Notes: generated from the sequence alone by a model not told the origin. A stretch of DNA of 64,000 bases from Ciona savignyi (GCA_000149265.1 CH003357.1:63137-127136); one strand, 5' to 3'. Numbered from the stretch's first letter, positions 21,401 through 35,154 are shown. Numbers and translations are program-made.

Positions 21401-22571
21401 CGAAAAGCGGCGAGACCCTTTGGACATCACCTGCTAAATCAATTTGAAGTAACTAGTTTTCGGAAGTGAGCATATGTACGGCCGGTCTTACAGACACGCT
21501 TGCGATCTGGCCGACAAATGTTTTTTTATCTTTGCAGTCAGCATACGCCCCCAAGACTTTTGAGAAACAAATAACTGTCCGCCAACGCTCAATCATGTTT
21601 CTGAATCCGACCCAAGCCCATTCGCAGCTCCACAAACCGTAATCTAAAGGCGCAGGGTTCGTTACCAGTCGCTGTCCATCCTCGGTCTTGACCTTGGAGC
21701 TATTTTACGGAATTATCTGAGTCTATGGATAATTTATTTAATTAAAACAAAATGTTGCAGTGTCTCTAATTTCAGCAACACAAAGTTTCGACCAATGTAA
21801 TATACCGATTGCCTATGTTATATAGGCTAAACACATATATATGTGATTTTCTATTTTAGGGGAAAACACGAAAGATTATCGTATCTATATTTAATGCTCG
21901 TTTTCTAAAGCACATAAGGATATACTCCCCATTTGTAAATGCATTTTGTAAATCCAAGTTAACATTATGTTTCAGTTTAATGTTTTTGTATTGTATTGTT
22001 TGGGAGGATAAGAAAAGAACTTGGTTATTATAGTGTTTATTAAATATATGGATATAACTGTATAGTCGAAAAATTAAGTTTTAAATTTCTTAAAACCAAT
22101 TGTTTTATAATGTTCTCATTACAAGTCAAACCCTGTACGATCGTACAAAGCTCACTTTGATTTACAAAGCATATATATTAAGTTAATGCGCAAACACGGC
22201 TCTATGACAAATGTGTACAGGCTATGCGAAACATATTTTCACAAACTAAATATTTATATTTTCTCGACAATGAAAAAGGCCAATAAGCGTGTTTAATAAG
22301 TCCACCGCCCGAGAACCGCGGTGCGCCATAACACCACATGACACTTTAAGTTCCCACAATTTCTACTCTTTTTCGCTACTCGGATGCATTCCAGACTTTT
22401 GATTGCTGCGAGCTCGTGATAGGCTGTACGAAGGAGTGGAAAGTACACCAGATTCTGCACGTGTTGACTCAACGGAGAAATTCCACTGAGCAGCTGCCCG
22501 ACATTAAAAATGACCTTGTAATTGGTGTTGTTGATCGTTTCTGTGACCCAATAAAACACGAAAAACAGGAC
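18448..22571. other. Intergenic stretch with open but unrecognised frames
   Basis: A long plus-strand open stretch at 20563-20992 is preceded by a plausible acceptor (actcagcag) and contains a possible donor (CCG/gtaaac at about 20660). Its translation resembles no family known to me, and the opposite strand is open over part of it. Elsewhere no coding or RNA gene was recognised. Confidence 0.3.
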
Positions 22572-22694
22572 ATGTCCGTCGTTTTGACATTATTATTTTT
22601 TGTTTTCTTGATTGTTATTTATAATCTGCTATTTTGTATTTTCGAGGGACAAAAACGTGATGAAGTCGGTATCACAGAGAACAAAAACATATAA
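22572..22694 (+). CDS. Candidate 40-aa single-span membrane micropeptide
   Basis: This ATG-initiated frame encodes a hydrophobic N-terminal segment (VVLTLLFFVFLIVIYNLL, about residues 3-20). A charged tail (EGQKRDEVGITENKNI) follows, and the stop codon is followed 36 bp later by AATAAA (22730-22735). The layout of one helix, a short polar tail and a nearby poly(A) signal is typical of membrane micropeptides, but no known family is recognised. The frame is open upstream to about 22416 without a needed ATG. Chance is a serious alternative. Confidence 0.22.
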   Translation: MSVVLTLLFFVFLIVIYNLLFCIFEGQKRDEVGITENKNI

Positions 22695-25600
22695 ATCGGA
22701 AATATACACTGAGTCCATTTATTAGTTTCAATAAAAGTGTTACACTTTTAGTCGAGGTTCTCGATAACCTGTAGTCAGCAGCTCTCAACGGTGTGTATAA
22801 AATGCTTGTATTCACTTAAGCAGCATAAAAACACAACTACACTGAAACACACTATAACAGGTCATACAAAATCAAATAAGCGGTAAAGTCTAACGGTTTT
22901 TAGTGGGAAAGATAAAGACAAAAGCGACAGGTTATTATTATTAAAGAGATGAATACGAGGCAATCATAAAGTAATCAATGCACGCACCAAAATCACGCAT
23001 TGTAACAAAAGTTTATTTTAAATTAACATATTTAAGATAAATATTTGTTGAACCATAATTGCTTTAAACTTAATGCCGTTCAGGTTGGTTCGAATTTTCG
23101 TAATTCTATATTTTCGGCTTCAGAGTACCGTTTTTCATCGCAATTCAAGCTAGCATCATACTAATCAAGTTAACATCTAAAATGTTTATTACCCTGTCAG
23201 TCACGCTACCCAATTGGGTGTGTTTTGTTGTGTAACAATGAGGAATTTCACCAGTCTTGGTACAGTTTGTAACATGATGTGTTAGGCTTTACAGTACACC
23301 AAGGATTTCGTTTTGCTGCGTACAGTTTTGTTAAAACTTAGTGAAGCTAATTTAAATAAAAATGTGCAAAAAATATCAAGTGTGTGTCTTAAGACGTCTT
23401 ATTTTATGATTTAAACTGCAGCTTCGCAAGTCCCATAGTTTACAAACAGCAAGAAACGATAAGGACGAAAGTAGGAAAACAGCACACTGAAATGAAGTTC
23501 AGAGCATTGAAGTTAGTTTTAAACATGGGGTTGGAGTTAAGGTAGGTTCTGGGTTAAGATTAATGTTTAGGGTATGGGTTAAAATTAGCTGGAATAGTTT
23601 TAATAAGCAGTTTCCCCCCTTCCCGCTTTCCCACCTTTCAGTGTTGCGTTTCAGGCCAAAGTCGGTTACATAATGTGATGATAAAAAAGAAGTCTCAGTC
23701 TAAACTTTGTAGCAATAAAACAAAAAATGGCCGCATCAGATATATATGATAGGATATTCATGTTTATCTCCGTGAATGGGAAAACCAAGGAGGTTAACAC
23801 ACGGGCATCGTTGGGTTACGGAGCTATTGCATTGTGTTGTGTATGGTTTGGTAGAACTCATTAATCCGTTGGGTCCAGGCAATGTCCGTAAAGTGCCTTT
23901 CCCAAGGAAACAACCGACTAGCTAGCGATCAGTTTCGCACCTGCAACCTTTCGACTGAAAAGCGACGCACTTAACTGCTAGACCAACGGGCCGGACAAGA
24001 ACAATCAACGGGCCATCAGAAGAATGAAAGTGCCGAAGGTGACCGACCTATGAAATATGGTTAATTCTAAGGGTCATTCTTGAATTTCATTATCTAAAAT
24101 GAACTTTCTCTAAGTAAAGTCTGAATTATATTTTCTACTTTCTCCTAATTTTCTAAGTAAAAGTACTATTTTTTATTGGAGTCACTTTTCATAAAATATA
24201 TGGGGCGTCTGTTAACGATATATGGCACTGAGTTAAACACATTTTTTTAATGCTTATTTAATATAAATTTCATAAGCTTAAGGTGACTATATAATAACAT
24301 GTTATGTAGTTTGGTTTAGTTTATTTTTTGCATCTTTTTTATGTTAATGAAAAAAATAGTTCAGTTTAAAACAAAAAATAACAAAAAAACGCAAAGACTA
24401 GTGGTTAAAACTCGCCAGTTACAGATTCCTAAAAAACACAATTAAATAATGTGATAAAAAAATTAATAGTAGATCAAGTTGACTATATAAAAACATATGT
24501 TCTTTAGTTGTTTTTTTTTCACCTACTTTATACTAATAAAAAAGATGCTTTTAAAAAAGATACATAGAACAGTTGAACTAGAGTGGTTACAAATTGTCAA
24601 CAGTTTCTTGGTCAGATGTTGTAAAGCCGCAAAGACAGATTTCTTAAAACAATGGTAGGAGGTAGGCCTTACATAATGTGATGAAAATTGTTAGTACAAA
24701 TATGTTATCAGTTCCTTTCATTAAAACTGCAGTGGTTTTTAAAGTTACTAAGCCAAACAGTAGGTCTTTAAACAGCACATTTGTAGGCCCCAAATTGTAG
24801 GCGTCCAATGTAAGCCATACAGAACTAAAACAACATACTGTTTGATCTAATGCCTCATTTTTTGATCGTGAAATGCTATAAATACATTTTCTCATATGTG
24901 AATTATAATAAATTTTGGAGTAAAAACCTGTTTTGAGTCCATCTCTGACACCGACCTGCACAATCGTAATTGGTGGACATTGCTTATTATGCACCTGGAT
25001 TATAGAGGATTGTAAAGGGGACCGTAAACTACTGATCAATGAGGGAACATCTACATCTTCTCATTTGTAAATTATTGTTCGGTTTATTTTTCTCATTTTA
25101 AAATAATATGAAGGCAGCAGTTGTTGGCATTGTCAAGAGACGCGTCTAAAAAGTTAAATAACCCTTTGGTTCTTAATTAGAAAAATGATCGATTTCCCTA
25201 CTTTTTAATATACCTTTAATTTAAAAGCTTTTAAGTGTTTATATTTTAAATGCTATAAACTGTGAGTTTCGTTTAATATGGATCTGAAGTTAGGCAACTT
25301 AGACCTGCCAGACTTTTGTAAGCAGTTTTTAAAATATCTTTTATTGGTTTTAAAAATTTCCCGCAATGAAAGGTGGACAATTAGACTTGATCATTAATGT
25401 ACGACGGGGAATGTTATAATGATATATCTATTACACGCAGTAAACTGTACTGTGCAATGAAAACAAATAACATGTTAACTTAAATATAGGGAATTGGCAT
25501 TTTAAGTAGAAAATAACACCGAATATTTACAAAGGAAAAATAGAGGTAAAGTAAAAACGTTTAGAAAATTTGGCTCAAACGTCAAATAATGCTGATATGG

Positions 25601-28324
25601 CAAATTGACAAGAGCGGCATGCTTTAAAATTTTGACCATTATTCCATTTCGGTTGGATAATACATCAAGGTCGCGACCTTGAGACATATGTCTGTATTAA
25701 TGATGTGATAGGAGATAAAGTGTTGGCCTTGTAATTTTTCCCCTCGTCCTTCGTTTGACTCCTTGGGGACAATGGCAGTTTTTTGGTCGTCTTAAGTCTA
25801 CACGACCATCAAATTTGGCATCGATACGAAGCAAAAGCTCGAGCGACGTTGCTCTCCTTGCCTTTGCTTGCTCGCAACTGGGCTTGGAAAATCTTCAGAT
25901 TTTTTTTGGTATTTCTAGATCTTGATTTTGTTCTTTACCGCAGTTCTGAGCTCGATGAATTGTGGTTTTGTAGTGATTCAGTTTGACTTTGCATATTTTT
26001 TTTCTTTGGCTGAGTTAGCTGCTCAATCCAAAGTGTTTTCGAGGATATGGTCCAAAGTTAGAAAGCGCAAATATTTATAGAACGTTTCGAAGGGAAATCC
26101 CGTGTTAAGTAAGATTGCGCAACCTGAAAAGAAGCGTGTGCGGGCAAGTCTGAGCAAGTCCCAACCAAGAGAAAAAAGCATACGTGCCCTAATAGCGTGG
26201 GATGGAATGTGAGCTACGCACTCGACAAACATTCTTTCGCAATTTACCACATGCCCGAGAACGGTTATTTTATTTATTTGGTTCTGAAAAAATACATTTG
26301 TAGAACTTATGACTTCAGATGGCATTTAATAAGAACATGCATGGCAATGCAATTAATTTTGTTTTGTTGTTTACTTGTTTTTCCCTCGTGTTTTAAAACA
26401 CACTGTTTTGACTTATATTGTGTATTAAACCAGTATTATGTATTAACCGTTTATGTGCGCTGAATGGTAGACATATTTAGTATCCTCAATCTATGATCCG
26501 TTTAAAATGTTACGGGCTTTCCGCTGCGTCATAGCGACACACTATTTATATATGTTTTTACCGAATTTAATCGCTTTAATTGGACAGAATAAAAAAACGG
26601 AGTTTAGCGCTTGTGGCTCAGTGAATTATCCGTATAAAACTACTTTTGATACGTCATAACCATCGAATCGCCAGTCAGCTGTAAAATCTTTTTGACAGTT
26701 GTCTTTGTTGAAAGGGGTCACGTGTTTGGTTACGGTACTTGACAAGTAGTTCGACGAGGTAAACAGGAACGGTTGCCAGAGCGCGGTGTAAATATGGACA
26801 CGTGTAGATCCACTGTCCCGTGTCTGGCTTAGCAACCAAATTTGATGGACGAACATACCACCAAATATGTGGCTACGTACCCGCTGACTTTCCAGTACGA
26901 TAAGTACCACGTATTATAAGAGAGGCATGCTTATTAGCTTCATTATTAAACGTCTAAAACTAGGCGAGTTTCGAGATACGTGCTAAACCACATTTACTAA
27001 TCACATCGCAAAGAATGTTAAATAGTTAAAAGTTAAATTGACATGTATTGTGTATTGATTACTATCGTGTTGTCGTCTTAACCTTTTTAACGATTTAACC
27101 GCAAATGGCAGCTCTAGTACAATTGACGCCCAAGAGCAAATGGCTACACTGAATAACCATGAATTCAATCCATTCTTTTAATTTGTGCAAATCCTATTTA
27201 ACTCGCTGGGAATTCCAAATACGCAACAGCATCCGTTGTTCCCACCATTGTTGGTAAATCGATAGCATTCCATTCATAGTTGACTCATGTCGTTTAGTTT
27301 ACACCGCCCACCCGTTTAAATATTTTTATGTTTTAACTATTAGCAATCATGCCCTAGCTCTATTGACACAAATAAAACTTTTTTATTTTGCTTTTTGTTT
27401 AAAAAAAAGATGTAATATGTGGATCTTACGCTTGTATGAGCAACATTAAATGTCCTATGTGTATCTTGCACTTTTCGACGTATTAGGTCCAGCACGAAGT
27501 GGTGGTTGCTCTGAAATGTTTGAAATGCCACAGGTAGCCGATTATAGGCACGCGGTATTTCGACTATGGCCGTGATTGTTACGACTGCCGATTTACCCAC
27601 CCCTATAAACTTTGAACACTTCTCTTAAATTCGTTCGGTTTGAATAGCTCTTTGGTTCGATAGCGTATTTATTGCCATGTTTACTTTACCACTTTACACA
27701 TACCGCAACTGTTGTTAACTTAACATTCTACCTACCACCTACACACCCGCCGGTTATTATTTTAACCTTATACCTACTTGGATATTGCATTTTTGTACAA
27801 ATTAACAATACACAAATCACAACAGGGTATTTTGTATTGATGCAACTCAAAAAGGGCAATACAAATGTAATAAATCGATGCAACGTGAGTAAGACATAAT
27901 ATGAATACGAGGCTGAAACAAACACAAACTAAAATATTTCAAAAATCGGTGCCATAAATCGTTGAGTTACAGCATCGACGGAATGAGTAACTTTGCAGAG
28001 AACAATGGCGGGTTCTGAGAAAAGAATAAAATGATTAAAAAGTTGCAAACATTAGGTGGTAAACTCCTCCGCATCAATATAAGCTTGGTTAGATAAAGTA
28101 AAAACAAACTTTAGTTGTTTTTTTCCTTTTTGACATGGGCTTTCGTTATTTCACCGACGATAAAACATGATAAAGTTAAGTACAGGTTTTGCAATATATA
28201 TCTTTCAAACCATGTTAATACGGTTATAGACCTATATACTTGCATAACATATTTATTTACCTCGACAAGAATGTTGATGTGTGAAGATTTTCAATAGAAC
28301 AAGCTGCCATATTTTTTTCGCAAG
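22695..28324. other. Gene-poor intergenic DNA
   Basis: Apart from the SINE at 23746-23998 and the degenerate GGGTTA tract at 23527-23586, no feature is supported. Several open frames of 60-130 codons exist on both strands, but they lack similarity, splice context or a consistent codon pattern. Confidence 0.4.
23746..23998 (-). repeat. tRNA-derived SINE copy
   Basis: Read on the minus strand, the element has the tRNA-like head (tccggcccgttggtctagca and following), a box B-like gcgaaactg, the body with agctagtcggttg and agctccgtaacc, and the tail gataaacatgaatatccta. It is close to the family consensus, with a short internal deletion. Confidence 0.82.
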
Positions 28325-28930
28325 TCATTCCCTCCTCAGCCTTTTGAGTCCTCGAGTTTTTCTTGCGAGTTTTTGGCAGTAACGATTATTTTCGTTTTTC
28401 TTCTTTTTGTAGATATCTACATACACTAAAGCCACAAAAACCATAGCATAAACTCGCATGTGGAGTGCACGGCTGTACGTGTACAAACTTCTACAGTTTT
28501 TAATAGAAGTATCGTAATCAGTGGCGGTTTGCAGTTGGTGGTCAAAATATACAAGGGTTTTGTACACTGTAAATGTTCTTAACCACCTGTCAAGCTTCCC
28601 GTCCTCGGTCAAACGCTCTTGCTACATTGCTTTCCTTGCATTTGGACCGAGAATTGGTCCTTTCTAACATCGTAAGGCCAACCTTAGACACTCTATCACG
28701 AACTAAGTCCACATTTAAGCGGATGCTTAGCATTCTAGTAGTTTAAAGTCTTCAATTCTTTGACAAAAACAGACAGGTTTGAGTTCGTAGGTGATCAATT
28801 TCCTCCTCCAGCACTTTGTTTTTCCCGAGTTCCAGCGCACGGCTTAGAACCCTTGCTGAACGAGGCCCATCTTCGCAGTAAAAGTTGTACAAACGAACAC
28901 AGCTCTTTACAGTAAAGGTTTTCGCAGCAA
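28325..28930 (-). other. Candidate transcript downstream of the CArG/TATA promoter, product unknown
   Basis: Three open frames follow one another on the minus strand: one of about 60 codons without an ATG (containing SRALELGKNKVLEEEIDHLR, amphipathic), an ATG-initiated frame starting MLSIRLNVDLVRDRVSK, and one of about 95 codons with a basic C-terminus and no ATG at its start. They are in different frames and no splice sites join them convincingly. They may be leader ORFs, an unspliced non-coding RNA or chance. Confidence 0.2.
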
Positions 28931-28958
28931 GTGAGGTGACGCAACAGCGCGTCCCTTG

Positions 28959-29350
28959 TATTTATAGACGTTTCCTGTCACGCGGTAAATATGCCATATT
29001 AGGTAGTCACGTGATAGTACTCGTGACACAGAGCGATGATTTCTTTCTCTTGCGCAATGCCGGTTCTTTTGTTGGACTTTCCCGAGATCGGTGTACCGAA
29101 ACTGTGTCTCTCGCGCCTGTCTTTACAATTTACATTCATTTTTGTACGCCCTCAGGTCCAAACAACTTAAAATAGGTCACTTCAAATTGGACTTTGATTG
29201 TCGACTATGGTAATACTTAAATAAAGTCAACAGAGAGTTCATGTAAAAGAAGTCAACATAGGCCCAACGAAGTCAGAATGACGAGCCAATAGCGTGACTC
29301 AGCGCGAATGGTGTAGCATCACAATAGAACACGCCTCAAAATTGACGTCA
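28959..29350 (-). promoter_or_regulatory. Minus-strand promoter with TATA, CArG box and CRE
   Basis: Read on the minus strand: TATAAATA (28966-28959) is preceded about 30 bp upstream by a perfect CArG/SRF site CCATATTAGG (28994-29003), and further upstream by a palindromic CRE TGACGTCA (29343-29350) and an inverted CCAAT motif near 29290. This trio is typical of serum/cAMP-responsive or muscle promoters. The downstream minus-strand DNA (28325-28930) holds several short open frames but no recognised protein, so the target transcript is unknown. Confidence 0.45.
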
Positions 29351-31613
29351 CAGAAATTACCCGAAAACTCTCCACCAGGAACGGTTTATTTTACAGACCT
29401 GTTGTAAAACCTCGTACGCGAAATGTTTCAATCGGAAAAGTTTTAGGTAACGCACGTAGAACTTTTAGTGGAATGTGACAGATAATTTTAAAAAATCTTT
29501 GTTTTTGTATTTAATCCGCTTTGGCAAGAATATATCTGTGCACTTTAAATGAAAACTTTGGGAGTTTACTGAGTATGTGTTGATGTAAGATTTCTTGTGA
29601 TTATAGAGGCGTGTTTTAAAGACTGCCGTTTTGCTGTACGTTTTCTCATTTTAATTTTTTATAGAAGGCCCTTTAGCGTCTATTTATCGTAAAACCAATA
29701 AATAAACAAGACTACACGATTTATTTTCTCTTTCTGTGCAAAGGCGCCTTAATAATTTACATTCATAAAAAAAAGTAAGAAAAGAACTCGTTTCCAATTA
29801 AAACAATGTAAGGATAATTCACTGGATTAAAAATACAAAAAAACAATTTTACTATAGATATAATAACTTATTTCACTGGTAAAGCAACCCGGCTTTGCAA
29901 AAATAAAGAAACCCGCCTTTGCAAAAATTGAGTCTGAAGTTATGCAACCTCCGGCGTGTGTTATTATTATGTGGTTTTGTTTTTATTATTATTGCTTACA
30001 AAATGTTGCATCAGCACAATATGTTTGTGTCACCACTTACCAGTACTCTGGTACATAGTTGCAACAGACTTTGTTTTGAAAACAAACGGAAAATTAATCG
30101 ACATGTTACTCCTTTATGCCACCTAACGGTTATCTTTCGCAAAATAGTTCTAAAACCCCCTTTCGCGCGTTTTCATTATTTATTGGGTTTGTTTTGGCGT
30201 TATTTTTTGAATTTGGTTTGGCGTTACTGTCTCAATACTCTATGTTGCTATGTTGTACCTTTTTTTATACAAATCAAAGCGGTTGTTGGAGAATGACATT
30301 GGGAGTTCTGCGATCGCAACAATTACTGGGTATTTGAAAGTTCCGGGACTGAGCAACAATAACTGGCCACAATATTATAGTCCTTAAGATTGTAAATCAG
30401 GGAGGATATAATGCTTATCCCTGTTGGTGGGAGTACAGGGCAAATGACCACGATAGTTTGTGCGCACAGTCAGGTGACTGTAGATATTGCAATGTGTTTT
30501 ATATGATATAAATATGCCTACTGGTATAGTTGTGGTATATTAATAACTACTCGTATTAATCCACAAGGATCAAGATTGACTAATTGCCCCCCCCCAAACT
30601 ACACAACCGATTTATCCTAAATTTTATAGGTGTTTGTACCCTATAACCTAAATAAAATACATAGCAACAATTCTTTCATAACAGTTCATAACAGTCCAAT
30701 TAAGTTGTTTTCTACAATTCAGATGTTTTGGATGCTCTCTCATCATCTTGTATAAATCATAAAAGGTTCAATTTAAAAGCCGCCATACTGATTCAAGATT
30801 ACATTTACATATTTATTTTGTTAAAACTATGATTTTGTGTGGTAGGATTTTGAGAGATAGGGAGAATAATTGGTTGATCGCCTCCTTACCGGATTTTTAT
30901 TATCTGTTCCGCACAAAAAAGGAACTATTTAAGTGGAAAAACAGTTGTATCCGATCTTGGCGAGAACACTAGGGATCTAGTTCGAAAATATAAATTTACC
31001 ATTTATATAACTTCTGATTGGTGAAAGGTATAGTTATACTGATAATTAGCAATCGGACAGACAATAGTTTTCAATCAGAAATACTTACAACTTGGATAGA
31101 ATGCACTTTGACGAGGCGATAACGACACACGATGTAAAATAGAGTTATTATAATGGTTGTTTGTAGATTTACTACATTGTCCAATTAAATCATATACTTG
31201 TTTCGTTGAAATTAAACTGCGTTAAAACAATACGCATGCGATACTAGAACTACAGTGAAAATACAACATAAAATATTTATAACTTTGATACATTTCATGC
31301 AGTTTTTCTTCGGAACAAATTTGCAGGGCCTATTTTTGTTACTTTACATCAAAATGGAATTTTGGTGAAAGGACATCAGCGCATGCGAAACTGATAACGC
31401 AACCAATTTCTTTTTGTACCAAACAATAAATACTTTTAAAAAACAATTTAGTTATACTAAATAAATGGTACACATAAATGCCACAATATACACAGTTTCG
31501 AATTATATATTTTACTTTTCTATTTTGCAATACTTAAGCTGTAAATATGCCAGGTTAATACACGGAGTACAATATAAGGTGTTATAGTTGTAAGAAGATG
31601 CATCGCTGGTAGG
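29351..31613. other. Intergenic DNA downstream of the first LIM gene
   Basis: No exon, repeat family member or RNA gene is recognised. A nine-base C run lies at about 30587. Part of the right end must be the 3' UTR of the minus-strand LIM gene that ends at 31614, but no clear AATAAA was assigned. Confidence 0.4.
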
Positions 31614-33648
31614 CTACTTTTTGCTATTGGTGTCATACGAATGACTCTCTGTACCTCCATGGCCAAAACCTGGTAGAATAAAAATGTTTTTAGTGGTGTT
31701 TAATTACAATTGTAGTAAATTCCAGTGGAAAACATACGCTGTGTAATAAAAAAGGATATTATAGGATGATCACGTTTTTTTCAGTTAGCCACAACACACA
31801 GGCGTGTATAAACACGGACATCCGTCGAAATACCTCGTGCTGACAGGCGAGCCAATTGTTGGTACATGCGTGTACCAACAAGCGTACACGCAACCGGTAT
31901 ACATGGTATGCAAATTAATTACGCCAAATAATGTACATATTAGGTTGGATTACCTTTGGGGCCGAATAGAGCGGAATAGCAGGGTATGTTGCAGTATGGC
32001 TTATCGTCGTGCTGAAACAAAAATAATTTAACCGGATAAATGGAAATAAAAATCTGCCCCTATAAATTGGGTAAATTTGGCTACCTTGCTTCCACTACAA
32101 CACAAACAGCCTTGCATAAGAACTGGGTTAACAAATCAATTTTTAATTTCAACAAAATAATATGAATAATGATATATAGGATAGGATAGGAGGATAGGAT
32201 ATTCATGTTTATCCCCGTGAATGGGAAAACCCCAGGGGTTATCACACGGGCAATCGTCAGATCACCTCGCGCCCATCGTCGGGTTACCGGAGCTATTGCA
32301 GTGTGTTGTATGTGATAGACACGTTCCTTCAATTTGGTAGAACCCATTAATCCGCTGGGTTCAGGCAATGTCCGTAAAGTGCCTTGCCCAAGGACACAAC
32401 CGACTAGCTAGCGACCAGTTTCGCACCTGCAACCTTTCGATTGAAAGGCGACGCACTTAACCGCTAGACCATCGGGGCGGATAAATATAGACAAATAGTT
32501 TTTATGTGACAGTTTATTTATTTGGAAATTCACTTTAGGGATATAGGTGTAAATGTCGTTATAAATGTGCATCCATGCTAGTTAGGAAAAATGATAAACG
32601 AATAGTTTTAATCAGCGTAACCAGCCAACCCGTAAAAAACTTGAACGCTTGACAGGAACCAACCCTCTTACGACCAAGTGCCGAGGCGATAAAGATTAAA
32701 ATAGAAGTCCCTTGACAGTCTGCTTACTCAAGGTCGAAAGAAATGTCGGATTATTCTGACTTGGAACTTTGCGTATTCTATTATTATTGAAATCGATCCA
32801 TTAAGTGGACTATGGGTGCGATCCATCCAAAGCATGTATAATTACGGGTATTCAGTGAAACGTTCAATGTGATTATCCAATGCGCGCGGTAAAGTAAAAA
32901 CACTGCGGAAAAGGCCAGGATCACCTAAAATTGTGATCCAGTAAAATACTAGGGATATTTCGTATTTTAGTCGATTTTTTTCATATCGACCCCATGGGCA
33001 GGATTTTATACAAAAACCATTGGTGGAGTAAAGGTCAGGCAAAAATGCTGCAGTTTACGAGGTTTGTCGATCGATACATATGATTTCGCATAGACTTGTG
33101 CCACAATATCGACATCATTTTAACAACTTACTATTTACATACAATAAAGGACCCTGTCATATAACCTATTCACCTCAGAAAGCTTCCCAGGAATCAATGT
33201 CTTTTTGCATTTCTCACATCGCAAGCACGGCTTGTGCCACGTCTTCTTTATAGCAGTGATTTTCTCAGCTATGTGAATGTTATTAATAGTAATTTATTAG
33301 TGTATATGTTTTGGATTGGCTACTGGTTGATTCCATAGCTGGAAAAAACTTCATCGTTTAATTTTTTAATATGATTTACATCGAAACAGCTTAATCCAAC
33401 AGTATCCCTCTTTCTCCGCACTTAATGTGCAGAAACAGCACCAACTTATTGAAGCAAAACGAAAGTATTCAATCAATTAAAGCCTACATCAGAACCATAA
33501 TGAATGGTTGATACATGAAAGGTGCCCAGACCGATTCTTATCGGAACAAGTGGCTTTTAGGCTACATAAGAGAATTTAGCCCTCAAGGCGCTTGTTAATA
33601 CGTACCAAAGTAAACAGTTTTCCCACATCCAGCACACTTCTCTGACAT
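31614..33648 (-). CDS. CRIP-like single LIM-domain protein (copy 1), complete
   Basis: Cysteine-rich intestinal protein (CRIP) family members are small single-LIM zinc proteins acting as protein-interaction adaptors. Four exons, 33648-33606, 33268-33174, 32011-31954 and 31669-31614, join into 84 codons (83 aa; human CRIP1 has 77). The protein starts [14 protein letters not shown]. Zinc ligands are C5, C8, H26, C29 and C32, C35, C53, C57, with the family core [11 protein letters not shown] and the glycine-rich tail [11 protein letters not shown]. The tail is longer than usual (ends DTNSKK). All splice sites are GT-AG, and intron positions match those of copy 2 at 48502-51373. Intron 2 carries a SINE. 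It differs from the right-hand cluster in tail length and sequence, so it is an older paralogue. Confidence 0.92.
32176..32484 (-). repeat. Full-length tRNA-derived SINE in LIM copy 1 intron 2
   Basis: This is one of the cleanest copies in the window. On the minus strand it has the tRNA-like head (ggtctagcggttaagtgcgt and the box B-like stretch), the conserved body and a tail of repeated TATCC units (seen as ATAGG units on the plus strand from 32176). Confidence 0.9.
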
Positions 33649-35154
33649 CGTGAAAGCAGATTTCGGCAAAATTGAAACTACAAAACCTAACTTGCTTGCA
33701 AAAAAAAACGCAATTTACCTTAAAGATGCAGCATACAAATAAAACTCTTTACCTGTGTCTTTACGCTGTAAGGCGTTAACAGTAAAAGCCCTTCCAGTGT
33801 GTATAAGCATTTATGCTGAATTATTAAGGTGTACAATATACAAAGAGATTAAGAACGAAAAATCATTTGATACTATTTTTTCAACTCAACCAAAGTCCGG
33901 AAAGTGTGTATAACTACTCTGGGTTATTTGTAAGCACGCTTCAATTGCTAAACTCTCTTACTAAACACCAAAACACGACACAATGCCGACGTGACAATAG
34001 CCCCAAACACAATAGAATCTAGTTAAAATGGAACGGTCAAATTAAGAAAACCCACTTGAAAGAAAGGAATGCGGTATTAGACCTTTCTTTCAGTTTCAAA
34101 GGTTCGAATATACAAAACGCTGAGATTTTAATACTGGTTTACTATTAGTCAAAGCGTCACATTATACAATTCATTGTTCGTTTTCACTTACTTCCAAATG
34201 TCCTGGAGCTTTACCTATACCACACGTGTTATTTTAACTATACATTCTTGTATAACAACAACTGTACGCCATGTATATTGTCTAAACTGAACTGTGGGAT
34301 AAAGGAAAGCAACCAAGTTGGGAACCAGACACTCTAATCGAATTTTATCACTGCGAGAGCCTGTGCCTGCTTAGGTCATCATGCGTTCTTGCGCAAGTCC
34401 AGGCGACCTGCCTCACTTAGCAGTTTTCACGAGATAACCAATCATGCAGATTGTCACTCAAACTGCACAGAGTCACACACAGCACAGCCTTATACATATT
34501 GCATAGGTCTCATTAAGTCCTGCCCATATGTTCACTGACCAATTTCACAGCGCAGCTCTAATTAGTTTGCGTTGACCGAACCAATTGACTTGTACACTTA
34601 ATTATCAACATGCCCGCGATTTGGTACACTATTTAATCCAGCTACTCCAGTTACATTTATGTCAACATACGCACATACTACCACATCATAAGCGAGGCTT
34701 AACAAAATGAGCTTTTCATGTAGTAAGCTACGAGGTTTAAGACACCATGTAAAGTTAATCGACATCTATATTCCATTTAGATAGAACTGGTCTAGTCTAT
34801 TGACAGACGTGTTAATAGAATATATATACCCAAATTAACAAGAAATTGTTTTAAAACAGCAATTGTTTGCGAAAAAGTTGACAATTTAAATGTTTTACAT
34901 TATAAAAGTAGATCCTTTTTTTTCATAGGACTAACTGTGCGCTGTCCATAGATATGGCCTACTTTGTTTATTGCACAGCTATTTTGATTAACTCATAACA
35001 TAGATAAACTCTTCTTGATTGATAATACTATTCTTGTAGAGATTATACAGAAGTTATAACAATAAAATAGTTATAATAAGTTTTAACATAATTAAAGTGA
35101 ATAAACTATAAGGCAACTTCCATGTTTCAAAACGACACCATACCGATGTACAAA
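33649..35154. promoter_or_regulatory. Upstream region of LIM copy 1
   Basis: About 1.5 kb lies between the LIM copy 1 start codon and the next candidate exon. On the minus strand, TGTATAAGG near 34490 could be a TATA element. No coding exon is recognised, and the boundary of the promoter is inferred only from position. Confidence 0.3.
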
